A stretch of 55,389 nt of DNA from Candidatus Faecousia faecavium (GTDB taxonomy: Bacteria; Bacillota; Clostridia; Oscillospirales; Oscillospiraceae): contig DVGO01000081.1 of the NCBI GenBank assembly GCA_018712645.1, forward strand, positions 1 through 55,389, given 5' to 3'. Below, piece after piece: positions 16,433-24,404 of the stretch; position 1 is the stretch's first letter, and every line of letters starts with the position of its first letter. The position numbers and the translations under genes were made by a program. Below the pieces are notes generated by a model, which had not been told where the DNA came from, made no database searches, and saw only the letters and a list, made by a program, of their open reading frames with translations.

Positions 16433-17389
16433 TTATTTTACTTTACACAATACCAGCGTACCATTCCGGTCGGGAATGGGAACCACTGGGATTGCCTGTT
16501 CCTGTCGGTAACATTCCAGCGCCTGTGCCACCCCCGGCAATGCGGGATTGCCCCAGTCGTGAAGCAGGAGAAATCCTCCCGCATGGATTCTGGGCCAAAA
16601 CCAGCGCAGCCCTTCCAGGGTACTGGCGAAAAAGTCCACATCCAGCGACACCAGGCAGAACCCTTCCTCCACCTCCCGAGCAGAATCGGGAAAAAATCCC
16701 GGACAGATCACCGCCTGGTCAGGAAAGGGCAGTACCGCTTTCACTCCTTCCACCGTGGTCTGCTTATGCGCCTGCTGAATCCCATCGGTGGGGGCATCTT
16801 TCGGAGCAAATCCGGAAAAGCTGTCAAATAAATACAGTTTTCGCTCCGGCATCAGGAAATTGATGCACCGGGCAAACATGCCTTTGTACACCCCCAGTTC
16901 CGCTGCCGCCCCGGAAACCTGCGTTGCCTGACGGCACAGCAGTTCCAGAGAAGCCAGCCGGACATAATCTCCTGCCAGCCATGCATCGGGAAGCCGGGAA
17001 TGGCGTAATTGTCCCGGGCAGGCAATCACCTGCTGCCGGGGCAGGAGCTTCTCCAGCAGCGCCTGTCCCAGCAGATCTGCCGCATCCTGGCAAAGTTGGT
17101 TCCGGTCCCGGATTTCCCAGGAGTCTTTCAAGAACAGTATCCGCTCCCTGGGGATCCCTAGGTTCCGGCACTGCCGGGCAATCTGCTCTGCCTGCCGGCT
17201 GGTAACAATCATCAGCCGACAACGCTCCACCGAAAGCTGTCCAGGAAGCAGAACCGGCCTTCCCAAAAAGTTTTTTCCAAATGGAGTATTATCCACAAAA
17301 GCTGCAATTCGCTCCGGCTGCAGTCCCTGCTCCACCAATTCCGATGCGCCGCACCCTGTTCCCCATACATAGATCCCCGTCATGGTCAT
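16433..17389 (-). CDS. TylF/MycF-like methyltransferase with N-terminal nucleotide-binding domain
   Basis: A 318-residue protein with two parts. Residues 1-95 look like a PglD-type Rossmann domain ('IYVWGTGCGASELVEQG', 'AAFVDN', 'GRPVLLP'). Residues 135-318 look like a macrocin O-methyltransferase: 'AAELGVYKGMFARCI' as the SAM loop, 'LFDSFSGFAP', 'SLDVDFFASTLEGL' with metal-binding aspartates, and 'GGFLLLHDW'. Such fusions usually modify sugars or secondary metabolites. It lies on the opposite strand between the two molybdenum-enzyme operons and has its own promoter, so a role in that pathway is not implied. ATGs at 17389 and 17383 are both possible. Confidence 0.75.
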   Translation of the reverse strand: MTMTGIYVWGTGCGASELVEQGLQPERIAAFVDNTPFGKNFLGRPVLLPGQLSVERCRLMIVTSRQAEQIARQCRNLGIPRERILFLKDSWEIRDRNQLCQDAADLLGQALLEKLLPRQQVIACPGQLRHSRLPDAWLAGDYVRLASLELLCRQATQVSGAAAELGVYKGMFARCINFLMPERKLYLFDSFSGFAPKDAPTDGIQQAHKQTTVEGVKAVLPFPDQAVICPGFFPDSAREVEEGFCLVSLDVDFFASTLEGLRWFWPRIHAGGFLLLHDWGNPALPGVAQALECYRQEQAIPVVPIPDRNGTLVLCKVK

Positions 17390-17436
17390 CCCTGCCTTTT
17401 TCTATTTGCCCTGTCTTTGACGAAACTTTTTCCACC

Positions 17437-17464
17437 ATTATATCAAATATGCACAAATTTTCAA
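17437..17464 (-). promoter_or_regulatory. Promoter for the TylF-like gene
   Basis: Read on the minus strand, TTGAAA, a 16-base spacer and a perfect TATAAT, about 48 bases ahead of the start codon. Confidence 0.6.
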
Positions 17465-17482
17465 TATCATCGAAAGAATATA

Positions 17483-17511
17483 TTTACAGATCGTCCAATC
17501 TGCGGTATAGT
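17483..17511 (+). promoter_or_regulatory. Sigma-A promoter of the nucleotidyltransferase-to-transporter operon
   Basis: TTTACA (17483-17488), 17 bases, TATAGT (17506-17511). This is one of the best promoters in the window. It lies divergent to the TylF-like gene's promoter. Confidence 0.75.
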
Positions 17512-17522
17512 GTTTGCAAGGG

Positions 17523-17540
17523 CTTGTATTTGAATACAAG
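17523..17540. promoter_or_regulatory. Palindrome in the operator position
   Basis: CTTGTATTTGAATACAAG has 8-bp arms around a TG centre. It spans about +5 to +22 of the promoter just upstream, the classic place for repressor binding. With the following TTG it gives CTT-N11-CAAGTTG, the pattern also seen at 7187-7207. The gene it precedes encodes a ModE-like HTH, so autoregulation is plausible. Confidence 0.55.
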
Positions 17541-17575
17541 TTGCATTTTCATACAATTTGGAGGAGGTCGTTCCC

Positions 17576-18502
17576 ATGCAGACTGCTGCCTTGATCGTTG
17601 CCGCAGGCAAGTCCTCCCGAATGGGGCAGTTTAAGCCCATGCTCAGCATCGGGTCCATTTCTGTGGCCCAGCGTGTTGTGGCTACTCTGAGCCAGGCTGG
17701 CGTGAGCAAAATCGTCATGGTCACCGGCTGCAACGCCACCATGCTGGAACGCCACCTCAGCGGCAACGGCATTATCTTCCTGCGCAATGAGCTCTACGCC
17801 ACCACCCAGATGTTTGATTCTGCCAAAATTGGCCTTGCCTACTTGCAGGATAAATGTGACCGGGTACTGTTTACCCCGGTAGATGTGCCTCTGTTCACCG
17901 CCGGCACCGTCCGGGCGCTGATGGATTCCGGAGCCGCGTTGGCCTGTCCGGAATGCCGAGGACAGCAAGGGCATCCGATTTTGATCAGCGCCGCCCTGAT
18001 CCCGGAAATTCTGGCCGACTGCGGTGCCCAGGGATTGCGGGGTGCCTTGGAACGGTGCTCTCAGCCCATTGTCCCCGTTGCGGTGGATGATCCGGGTACC
18101 CTTCAGGATGCCGATACCCCAGAAGATTTTTCCGCCCTGCTGGATTACCACAATGCCCAGCTGGTTCGCCCAGTGGTCAGTGTATCGCTATACAAGGAAA
18201 AATTATTCTTTGACAGCAAAATTGCCATGCTGCTGATGCTGATTTCAGAGACCAGCTCCGTTCGTGCTGCGGGACAGCGGATGCAGCTGAGTTATTCCAG
18301 CTGCTGGAATATCATCCGAACCCTGGAAAGCCAGCTTGGATACTCCCTGGTGGCCCGCAGCCAAGGCGGTGCAGGCGGCAGTACCAGTGTGCTCACGGAG
18401 CAGGGAAAGCAGTTGCTGACCCAGTATACCGCCTATGAACAGCATCTGAAAGATTTGGCCAATCAGCTATATGACGACTATTTTGGAGGGTTGTTCCCAT
18501 GA
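17576..18502 (+). CDS. MobA/MocA-like nucleotidyltransferase fused to a ModE-like HTH (DVU_1551-like)
   Basis: A 308-residue two-domain protein. Residues 1-190 form an NTP transferase with 'LIVAAGKSSRMGQFKPML' at the N terminus and 'VLFTPVDVPLFT' near residue 100. It resembles MocA/MobA, which join CTP or GTP to molybdopterin. Residues 205-300 match the N-terminal winged HTH of ModE: 'SSVRAAGQRMQLSYSSCW', then 'GGAGGSTSVLTEQGK'. The MOP family uses the cytosine dinucleotide cofactor, so CTP:molybdopterin transfer is the likely activity. GGAGGAGG precedes the ATG by 8 bases. The stop overlaps the phosphatase start. The fused HTH could regulate the locus. Confidence 0.82.
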   Translation: MQTAALIVAAGKSSRMGQFKPMLSIGSISVAQRVVATLSQAGVSKIVMVTGCNATMLERHLSGNGIIFLRNELYATTQMFDSAKIGLAYLQDKCDRVLFTPVDVPLFTAGTVRALMDSGAALACPECRGQQGHPILISAALIPEILADCGAQGLRGALERCSQPIVPVAVDDPGTLQDADTPEDFSALLDYHNAQLVRPVVSVSLYKEKLFFDSKIAMLLMLISETSSVRAAGQRMQLSYSSCWNIIRTLESQLGYSLVARSQGGAGGSTSVLTEQGKQLLTQYTAYEQHLKDLANQLYDDYFGGLFP

Positions 18503-19053
18503 AACGGGTTTACCTGATTCGCCACGGGCTGCCGGACTTCCCGCAGGGGCAGCGGATGTGCCTAGGTCGAACGGATCTTCCTCTAAGCGCAACGGGTTTG
18601 GCCCAGGCCCGGGACATGGCGGCTTCTCTGCCGCCGGTAAGCGCCGTTTTTTCCAGCCCCCTGCAAAGGGCCCTGCAAACCGCCCGGGCCATTGGCAGTC
18701 CCATTGTTGTGGAGGACTTGCAGGAGCTGTTCGCCGGGGACTGGGATGGGCTGCTTTTCTCAGAGATTCAGCAGCGCTACCCGGAGCTGTATGCGGCCCG
18801 GGGAATCACCCCCGGCTTGCCCCTTCCCAATGGAGAATCAGACGAATCGGGACTTCATCGCTTTTCTCTGGCGATGAAGCGGGCCGCCGCAATGGCCTAC
18901 GGAGATTTTGCCGTGGTGTCCCATGGCGGTGTCATCCGGCTCTTTCTTCGCAGCCTGGGCGCTCAGCCCCGGAAACCGGCTTATGCAGAAGTTGTCCCAT
19001 TAATCTATGAACACGGCACTTTTATTCTACAGGAGGAAATTCCCCATGCGTAA
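18499..19053 (+). CDS. Histidine phosphatase family protein
   Basis: A 184-residue member of the phosphoglycerate mutase-like superfamily, similar in size to alpha-ribazole phosphatase CobC. The catalytic 'LIRHGLP' is at the N terminus. 'SSPLQRALQTA' follows near residue 52 and 'VVSHGGVIR' near residue 138 supplies the second histidine. No cobalamin genes are nearby, so a phosphatase step linked to the molybdenum cofactor or the unknown product of the locus is possible. It overlaps the previous gene by four bases, and its 3' end overlaps the xdhC start by eight bases. Confidence 0.8.
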   Translation: MKRVYLIRHGLPDFPQGQRMCLGRTDLPLSATGLAQARDMAASLPPVSAVFSSPLQRALQTARAIGSPIVVEDLQELFAGDWDGLLFSEIQQRYPELYAARGITPGLPLPNGESDESGLHRFSLAMKRAAAMAYGDFAVVSHGGVIRLFLRSLGAQPRKPAYAEVVPLIYEHGTFILQEEIPHA

Positions 19054-20038
19054 CATGCTGAAACTGATGCAATCCCACCTGGAACAAGGCGAAGACCTGG
19101 TGCTGGTCACGGTCATTGCCGCCTCCGGTGCTACTCCTCGTGGCACCGGTGCCCGGATGCTGGTGGGCTCCGAAGGACGGCTGCGGGGCACCATCGGCGG
19201 CGGCGCGGTGGAATACCGCTCCTTGCAAATTGCCGGAAAGGTGTTGGCTGAAAAAAGCTCCTACGGTCACGATTTTTCCCTGACCAAAGACGATGTGCAA
19301 AACTTAGGTATGATCTGCGGCGGTGCCGTCACCGTCTATTTCCATTATATTCCTGCCGGAGATCCGGACACCATTGCCCTGGCCCAGGAGGCGGAAACCC
19401 GGTTTTCCCTGGATCAGGACCTGTGGCTGGTCAGCGACATTGCCGCAGGCGGCGCGCTTTCTCTGGCTGACCGGACCAATACGGAACTGGCCCTCCACCT
19501 GACCCGCCATCCCCACCGGATTCAGGAAGGCGGAAAAGACCTGTACATCGAACAGATTCACTCCGCTGGGAAGGTGTACATCTTCGGCGGCGGGCATGTG
19601 GCTCAGGAGTTGGTTCCGGTCCTGGCCCATGTGGGCTTTCGGTGTGTGGTCATGGACGACCGGGCGGAGTTTACCCGTCCGGAGCTGTTCCCCGGCGCCC
19701 AGCAGGTGATTCAGGGAGATTTGAGAAACATTTCCAATTACCTGCGCATTGGCAACGAAGATTACGTCTGCGTCATGACCCGGGGCCATGCCTTTGATAC
19801 CCTGGTGCAGGCACAGGTTCTCAAATGCCGTCCCTGTTACTGCGGTGTCATTGGCAGCCGTGCCAAGGCTGCCGGGGTGCGGAAGGTACTGAAGGAAGAA
19901 TACGGCCTGACAGATGCAGAATTGGATCTGGTCACTACCCCCATTGGCCTGGACATCAAAGGGGAAACCCCGGCGGAAATCGCCATCTCCATTGCCGCCC
20001 AGATGATTCTCCATCGGGCAGAGCGCAATCGCCAATGA
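19046..20038 (+). CDS. XdhC family molybdenum cofactor insertion/sulfuration factor
   Basis: About 330 residues. The N-terminal XdhC/CoxI domain shows 'ASGATPRGTGARMLV' and 'GTIGGGAVE'. The C-terminal Rossmann domain shows 'VYIFGGGHVAQEL', 'VMTRGHAFD' and 'YCGVIGSRAK'. XdhC in Rhodobacter binds the molybdenum cofactor, protects it and supports its sulfuration before delivery to xanthine dehydrogenase-type enzymes. Here it would serve the MOP-type oxidoreductase upstream. ATG 19046 has AGGAGGAAAT just upstream, better than the extended frame. It overlaps the next gene by four bases. Confidence 0.88.
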   Translation: MRNMLKLMQSHLEQGEDLVLVTVIAASGATPRGTGARMLVGSEGRLRGTIGGGAVEYRSLQIAGKVLAEKSSYGHDFSLTKDDVQNLGMICGGAVTVYFHYIPAGDPDTIALAQEAETRFSLDQDLWLVSDIAAGGALSLADRTNTELALHLTRHPHRIQEGGKDLYIEQIHSAGKVYIFGGGHVAQELVPVLAHVGFRCVVMDDRAEFTRPELFPGAQQVIQGDLRNISNYLRIGNEDYVCVMTRGHAFDTLVQAQVLKCRPCYCGVIGSRAKAAGVRKVLKEEYGLTDAELDLVTTPIGLDIKGETPAEIAISIAAQMILHRAERNRQ

Positions 20039-20598
20039 GGCGGCGGTTGTTTCTCACCGGCCCCATGGGCTGCGGAAAAAGCACCGCCATTGCCCAGGCT
20101 CTGGGCAGCCGAAGCCATCTGGGAGGCGGATTTTTCACCCGGCGCAGGGTCGGCCCGGATGGGCACGCCCAATCCTTCTATCTGGAATCCTCAGACGGAA
20201 CAGAAAGTGCAGTTTTTTTGGATGTTTCCCAAGGAAAACCTGTGGTGCACGCAGAGGTCTTTTCCCTGCTTGGGGCAAGGCTTCTGCGGGAAACCACCGC
20301 CAGATTCGTGATTCTGGACGAAATCGGCGGCATCGAAGTGCTGTGTCCTGCCTTCATGGAGGCGCTGGACCAGCTGTGGCAGCGAAACATCCCCTGCATT
20401 GGGGTCATCAAAGGTCAGGCCCCGGCTGCCGCTTTAATTCGCACTCTAGGCCTGCCGGAAGAATACGCCAAAGCCGCTGGGAATCTTCGGGATTTCCTGG
20501 AAGACGACCCGGACACTCTGGTGTATTCCTGCAGCCAATTTGATGAAACGGCCCGGAACCTGGCGGTTCAGTGGTGCCGGGAGTATGTGTATGAATGA
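20035..20598 (+). CDS. Nucleoside-triphosphatase, THEP1-like P-loop protein
   Basis: A 187-residue P-loop NTPase with Walker A 'GPMGCGKST' at the N terminus and Walker B-like 'FVILDEIGGIEVL' near residue 95, the layout of the THEP1/NTPase_1 family. In clusters of molybdenum hydroxylases such a small NTPase is often found beside XdhC, but its role is unclear. It might act in cofactor handling or as a mobilising GTPase. It overlaps both neighbours, showing coupled translation within the operon. Confidence 0.72.
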   Translation: MRRRLFLTGPMGCGKSTAIAQALGSRSHLGGGFFTRRRVGPDGHAQSFYLESSDGTESAVFLDVSQGKPVVHAEVFSLLGARLLRETTARFVILDEIGGIEVLCPAFMEALDQLWQRNIPCIGVIKGQAPAAALIRTLGLPEEYAKAAGNLRDFLEDDPDTLVYSCSQFDETARNLAVQWCREYVYE

Positions 20599-21331
20599 CT
20601 TTTTTGCCCTTTATGACGCTTTGCTGGAAGGCGTGCCGGATCTTCCCGTTTTGAATACGCAGTCCGGTGATTTCTGGACAGGGGTGGAAACCCGGGAAGG
20701 ACTGGGCCTTGCCATGACCACCCCGGGAGACACCGCCCCCCGGATGCTGCCCCAGTTCGATGATTCCCTGTCCCTGAAAGAACTCTCCCAGGGCGTGAAA
20801 AGCTGGAATTTTACAGAAGCCGGCTACTCCATGGCCGCCATCAATGCCGGATACAATACCGAAGTCCGACTGCACCAACTTCAGGCCCAGGAGCCTTTTG
20901 AACACTACTGCACCCGGGGGCTGAACCTCAGCGGCAAGCGCATCGGCGTGGTGGGGCATCTGAATATGCCGGAGTTTATCCGTCGGGAGGCCAAGGAAGT
21001 GTGGATTCTGGAACGCAATCCCCAACCGGGGGACTACCCGGACTCCGCCTGTGAAGTACTGCTTCCTCAGTGTGATGTGGTGCTGATTACCGCCAGCACC
21101 CTGGTAAACAAAACCCTGCCCCGGCTGCTGGCGCTTTGCGCCAACGCCTATACCATTCTCACCGGCCCCACCTGTCCCATGTGCCCGGCGCTTCTGGACA
21201 TGGGCATTGACCGTCTGGCGGGACTGGTGGTTACAAACCGCCCCGGTATGAAAGAAAAAATCGCCGCCAATCTCCCCGGCCCGCCCTATCCTCTGGGCCA
21301 GCCGTTTCTGCTGACGAGGGAACACCTATGA
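20591..21331 (+). CDS. DUF364/DUF4213-like Rossmann protein, possible metal chelation
   Basis: A 246-residue cytosolic protein. An N-terminal domain (residues 1-90) is followed by a Rossmann-like part with 'GKRIGVVGHLNMPEF', 'DVVLITASTLVNKTLPRLL' and 'LTGPTCPMCPALLDMGID'. This matches the DUF364 group annotated as putative heavy-metal chelation proteins, which often accompany FecCD-type transporters. ATG 20591 is selected because GGGAG lies 7 bases upstream; ATG 20585 is the alternative. Its place between the NTPase and the importer suggests a role in handling the imported metal or oxyanion. Confidence 0.7.
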   Translation: MNDFFALYDALLEGVPDLPVLNTQSGDFWTGVETREGLGLAMTTPGDTAPRMLPQFDDSLSLKELSQGVKSWNFTEAGYSMAAINAGYNTEVRLHQLQAQEPFEHYCTRGLNLSGKRIGVVGHLNMPEFIRREAKEVWILERNPQPGDYPDSACEVLLPQCDVVLITASTLVNKTLPRLLALCANAYTILTGPTCPMCPALLDMGIDRLAGLVVTNRPGMKEKIAANLPGPPYPLGQPFLLTREHL

Positions 21332-22353
21332 AACAAACCTTCTTTACCCCCCGCAACAAAATCATTCTGCTGGCAGTGCTTCTGATTGTGTGCATTCTGG
21401 GCTCCTTTACCCTGGGACACTACCCGGTTCCCCTGCCCCAGCTGCTGGGGATTCTGGGCAAGCACTTTGGCCTGCCCATTCAGCCCTTCTGGACGGTCCA
21501 AATGGAAACGGCGGTATGGAATATCCGCCTGCCCCGGGTGCTGATGAGTGTTCTGGTGGGGGCCTGTCTTGCCGGAGCCGGTGCCAGCTATCAGGGGATT
21601 TTCCAGAACCCTATGGCTTCTCCGGACATTTTGGGCGCATCCGCCGGAGCGGGATTCGGCGCTGCCCTGGCCATTCTGGCAGGGCTTTCCAGTGTAGGCA
21701 TCACCCTGGGAGCCTTCCTTTGCAGCTTGGGCACCGTTTTCCTGGTTTTTACCGTCAGCCGCCACGCCAAGGGCGACCGGATTCTGGGACTGGTGCTGGC
21801 GGGCATCATGGTCAGCTCCCTGTTTCAGGCCGGAACCTCCTTTATCAAGCTGGCAGCAGACCCTACAAACAAGCTGCCCCAGATTACCTACTGGCTCATG
21901 GGAAGCCTCTCCGGCGCCAAGTGGCAGGAACTTGGATTCGTTCTGATTCCCATGCTTATCGGGCTAATCCCCCTGCTTCTTCTGCGCTGGCAGCTGAATG
22001 TGGTCACCATGGGTGACGATGAGGCCCGGGCTATGGGCGTCAATGCCCCTCGTATCCGGCTATGGATTGTGCTTTGCTCCACCCTGGTTACCGCCTCCGC
22101 TGTCTCCGTCAGCGGTATGATCGGCTGGGTGGGACTGGTGATTCCCCATATGCTCCGGCGGCTGGTGGGTTCGGATTACCGCTATCTCATGCCCGGCTCC
22201 ATGCTGGGCGGCAGCGTGTTTTTGCTGATTGTAGACAACGTTTCCCGCAATGTTACCACGGCGGGCATCCCCATCGGCATTCTCACCGCCTTTATCGGCG
22301 CGCCCTTCTTCCTGTGGCTGATTACCGGAAAGGGGGATCATTATGAGCATTGA
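21328..22353 (+). CDS. FecCD/BtuC-type ABC transporter permease
   Basis: A 341-residue polytopic permease of the iron-siderophore/cobalamin/molybdate class. About nine to ten hydrophobic helices are visible. Family motifs are 'RLPRVLMSVLVGACLAGAG', 'QGIFQNPMASPDILG' and 'GMIGWVGLVIPHMLRRLVG'. It starts within the DUF364 gene's last codons and overlaps the ATPase gene by 11 bases. The family includes MolB of Haemophilus MolABC, which imports molybdate or tungstate. The setting beside a molybdenum enzyme makes such cargo plausible, but the sequence alone does not prove it. Confidence 0.9.
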   Translation: MKQTFFTPRNKIILLAVLLIVCILGSFTLGHYPVPLPQLLGILGKHFGLPIQPFWTVQMETAVWNIRLPRVLMSVLVGACLAGAGASYQGIFQNPMASPDILGASAGAGFGAALAILAGLSSVGITLGAFLCSLGTVFLVFTVSRHAKGDRILGLVLAGIMVSSLFQAGTSFIKLAADPTNKLPQITYWLMGSLSGAKWQELGFVLIPMLIGLIPLLLLRWQLNVVTMGDDEARAMGVNAPRIRLWIVLCSTLVTASAVSVSGMIGWVGLVIPHMLRRLVGSDYRYLMPGSMLGGSVFLLIVDNVSRNVTTAGIPIGILTAFIGAPFFLWLITGKGDHYEH

Positions 22354-23137
22354 GGTGCAGCATCTCAGCTTTTCCTACGGCTCCCGCCAGGTTTTGAAAG
22401 ATATCAGCTTTTCCGTAGGAAAAGGGGAATTTCTCTCCATTCTGGGCCCCAACGGTGTGGGAAAGAGCACATTGTTTCGCTGCATTCTGGGGCTTTTGTC
22501 CGGCTATACCGGCGACGTGATGGTTGACGGAGTAAACGCCCGAAGCTTTTCCGTTCCGGAAGCGGCCAAGCACATCGCCTATATTCCACAGTCCAGCCGC
22601 CCTATTTTCAATTACAGCGTGTTTGATATCGTTCTGATGGGCCGCAGCAGCAGCCTGTCCCCCTTCCGCAGTCCTGGCAAACAGGACAACGACCGCTGCC
22701 GTTGGGCGCTGGATAAGGTTGGCATTTCCCATCTATCCCAGCGGTGCTATCACCGGCTTTCCGGAGGCGAGCAGCAGCTGGTTCTCATTGCCCGGGCATT
22801 GGTGCAGGACGCTCCCATCCTCATGCTGGATGAGCCCACCGCCAACCTGGACTTTGGCAATCAGCTGCTGGTACTGGAACAGGCCCGGAGTCTGGCCCAG
22901 GAAGGCTATACGGTGATTCAGACCACCCACCACCCGGAGCAGAGTTATCTCTTCTCTGACCGCATCCTGGCCATTCAGAACGGGCAGATTCTGACCCAAG
23001 GCACCCCTGCCCAGGTATTGACCCAGGAAACCATGAAGCTGCTGTACGGGGTGGATGTGGACGTGGTCAGTCTGTACCAGGACAAAGCACGAATCTGCAT
23101 CCCGAAAAACATTACAAGTCAGGAGGTATCGCCATGA
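22343..23137 (+). CDS. ABC transporter ATP-binding protein, FepC/BtuD type
   Basis: A 264-residue ATPase. Walker A is 'GPNGVGKST' near residue 37, the Q-loop is 'IAYIPQSS', the signature is 'LSGGEQQLVLIARAL' near residue 140, and Walker B is 'ILMLDEPTANLD', followed by the switch histidine in 'TTHHPEQS'. The C-terminal tail after residue 220 is of the FepC type. It pairs with the permease upstream and the lipoprotein downstream, overlapping each by a few bases. Confidence 0.93.
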   Translation: MSIEVQHLSFSYGSRQVLKDISFSVGKGEFLSILGPNGVGKSTLFRCILGLLSGYTGDVMVDGVNARSFSVPEAAKHIAYIPQSSRPIFNYSVFDIVLMGRSSSLSPFRSPGKQDNDRCRWALDKVGISHLSQRCYHRLSGGEQQLVLIARALVQDAPILMLDEPTANLDFGNQLLVLEQARSLAQEGYTVIQTTHHPEQSYLFSDRILAIQNGQILTQGTPAQVLTQETMKLLYGVDVDVVSLYQDKARICIPKNITSQEVSP

Positions 23138-24201
23138 AACGAATTGTGCTGTGTCTTACATTGGTGCTCAGTCTGCTGCTGGCTGGCTGTGCCCCCGCCC
23201 CCCAGGCGGAAGCGGCTCCCACCCGGGAGTTTACCGACTCCACCGGGAGAACCGTCACCATTCCCGAAACCGTAACCAAAATCGCCATCTCCGGCCCTCT
23301 GAGTCAGGTTTACATCCTGCCCCTGGCAGGGGACATGCTGGTAGGCGTCAGCAATGCCTATGCCGAAGATGCAGCCGAGTATCTGCCGGATTACCTGTTT
23401 GAAATCACCGAAATCGGACAGCTGTATGGTGGCAAGGGAGAAATGGACTTGGAAGCATTGCTGTCGGCAGCGCCGGATGTGGTCATTGACATTGGCGATT
23501 CCAAGAGTACCGTAGTGGAGGACATGGACGCCCTGACGGAGCAGACCGGCATTCCCTTTGTCCATGTGGATGCCACCGTGGCCACGGCTCCGGAAGCCTA
23601 CCGGCTGCTGGGTCAGCTGCTGGGTCGGGAGGAAAAGGCCGAACAGCTGGCCTCCTGGTGTGAAAATACCTATTCGGAGCTGACGGAAGTCATGGCGCAG
23701 GTGGATGCCGACGGCGCCCGGAAATCCATGCTCTACTGCCTGGGAGACAAGGGCACCAACGTGATTGCCGAAGGCTCCTTCCACGCGGAAACCGTGAACA
23801 TGATGGGCCGGAATCTGGCGGTTCTGGAAGATGTGGTGTCAAACGGCCTGGGCAACGAAGTGGATCTGGAGCAAATTCTCTCCTGGGACCCGGACGTGAT
23901 CATCTTTGCCCCGGACAGCTGCTATGAAGAGGTGGGGACCTCTGAGCAGTGGCAGGGCGTCCGGGCCATTGCCGAGGGCAACTACTACAAGACCCCCTAC
24001 GGCCCCTACGGCTGGCTGTCCTCCCCGCCTTCCGTGCAGCGGTATCTGGGAATGCTGTGGCTGGGTGCGCTGCTGTACCCGGAGTATATCCAGTACGATT
24101 TACAGGAAGCGGTCACGGAGTACTATAAGCTCTTCTACGACTGCAATCTGACAGAGGAAGCGTATCAGCATCTGATGGAAAACGCCATGCCCGAAGCCTA
24201 A
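23134..24201 (+). CDS. Periplasmic-type substrate-binding lipoprotein of the FecCD-type importer
   Basis: A 355-residue lipoprotein. The signal peptide ends in the lipobox LLAGC (Cys20). The mature part is a TroA/BtuF-fold binding domain: 'EFTDSTGRTVTIPETVTKIA', then a central helix, then 'PDVIIFAPDS'. Near residue 290 the string 'YGPYGWLSSPPSVQRYLG' may line the ligand pocket. The cargo is not proven; molybdate, tungstate or a metallophore fits the context. It is the last gene of the operon and is followed by a terminator. Confidence 0.88.
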   Translation: MKRIVLCLTLVLSLLLAGCAPAPQAEAAPTREFTDSTGRTVTIPETVTKIAISGPLSQVYILPLAGDMLVGVSNAYAEDAAEYLPDYLFEITEIGQLYGGKGEMDLEALLSAAPDVVIDIGDSKSTVVEDMDALTEQTGIPFVHVDATVATAPEAYRLLGQLLGREEKAEQLASWCENTYSELTEVMAQVDADGARKSMLYCLGDKGTNVIAEGSFHAETVNMMGRNLAVLEDVVSNGLGNEVDLEQILSWDPDVIIFAPDSCYEEVGTSEQWQGVRAIAEGNYYKTPYGPYGWLSSPPSVQRYLGMLWLGALLYPEYIQYDLQEAVTEYYKLFYDCNLTEEAYQHLMENAMPEA

Positions 24202-24207
24202 ATTATG

Positions 24208-24246
24208 AGCCGCCGGTACACTGGGTTCGTGCCGGCGGCTGAATTT
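24208..24246 (+). terminator. Terminator after the transporter operon
   Basis: A 12-bp stem AGCCGCCGGTAC/GTGCCGGCGGCT with one wobble pair and a 9-base loop, then GAATTTT. It closes the second molybdenum-enzyme operon. Confidence 0.75.
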
Positions 24247-24404
24247 TGTCTTTCCTGTATGGTCAATCATTCCGATCTGTACGGCCATAGAAACACCTTC
24301 TTCTTTCCAACAAAATTCTTTACACCCTGTTCACCACAAGGAGAGCTTTGTGTATTACGCTTTTGATATTGCACACGAAAATACGGGAAGGATGATCAGC
24401 CCAC

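Noticed and set aside
18499..19053. Cobalamin-pathway phosphatase CobC
   Set aside because: The size fits but no other cobalamin gene is present; only the superfamily can be named.
20585..20590. ATG 20585 as the start of the DUF364-like gene
   Set aside because: It is almost adjacent to GGGAG; ATG 20591 has the normal 7-base spacing.
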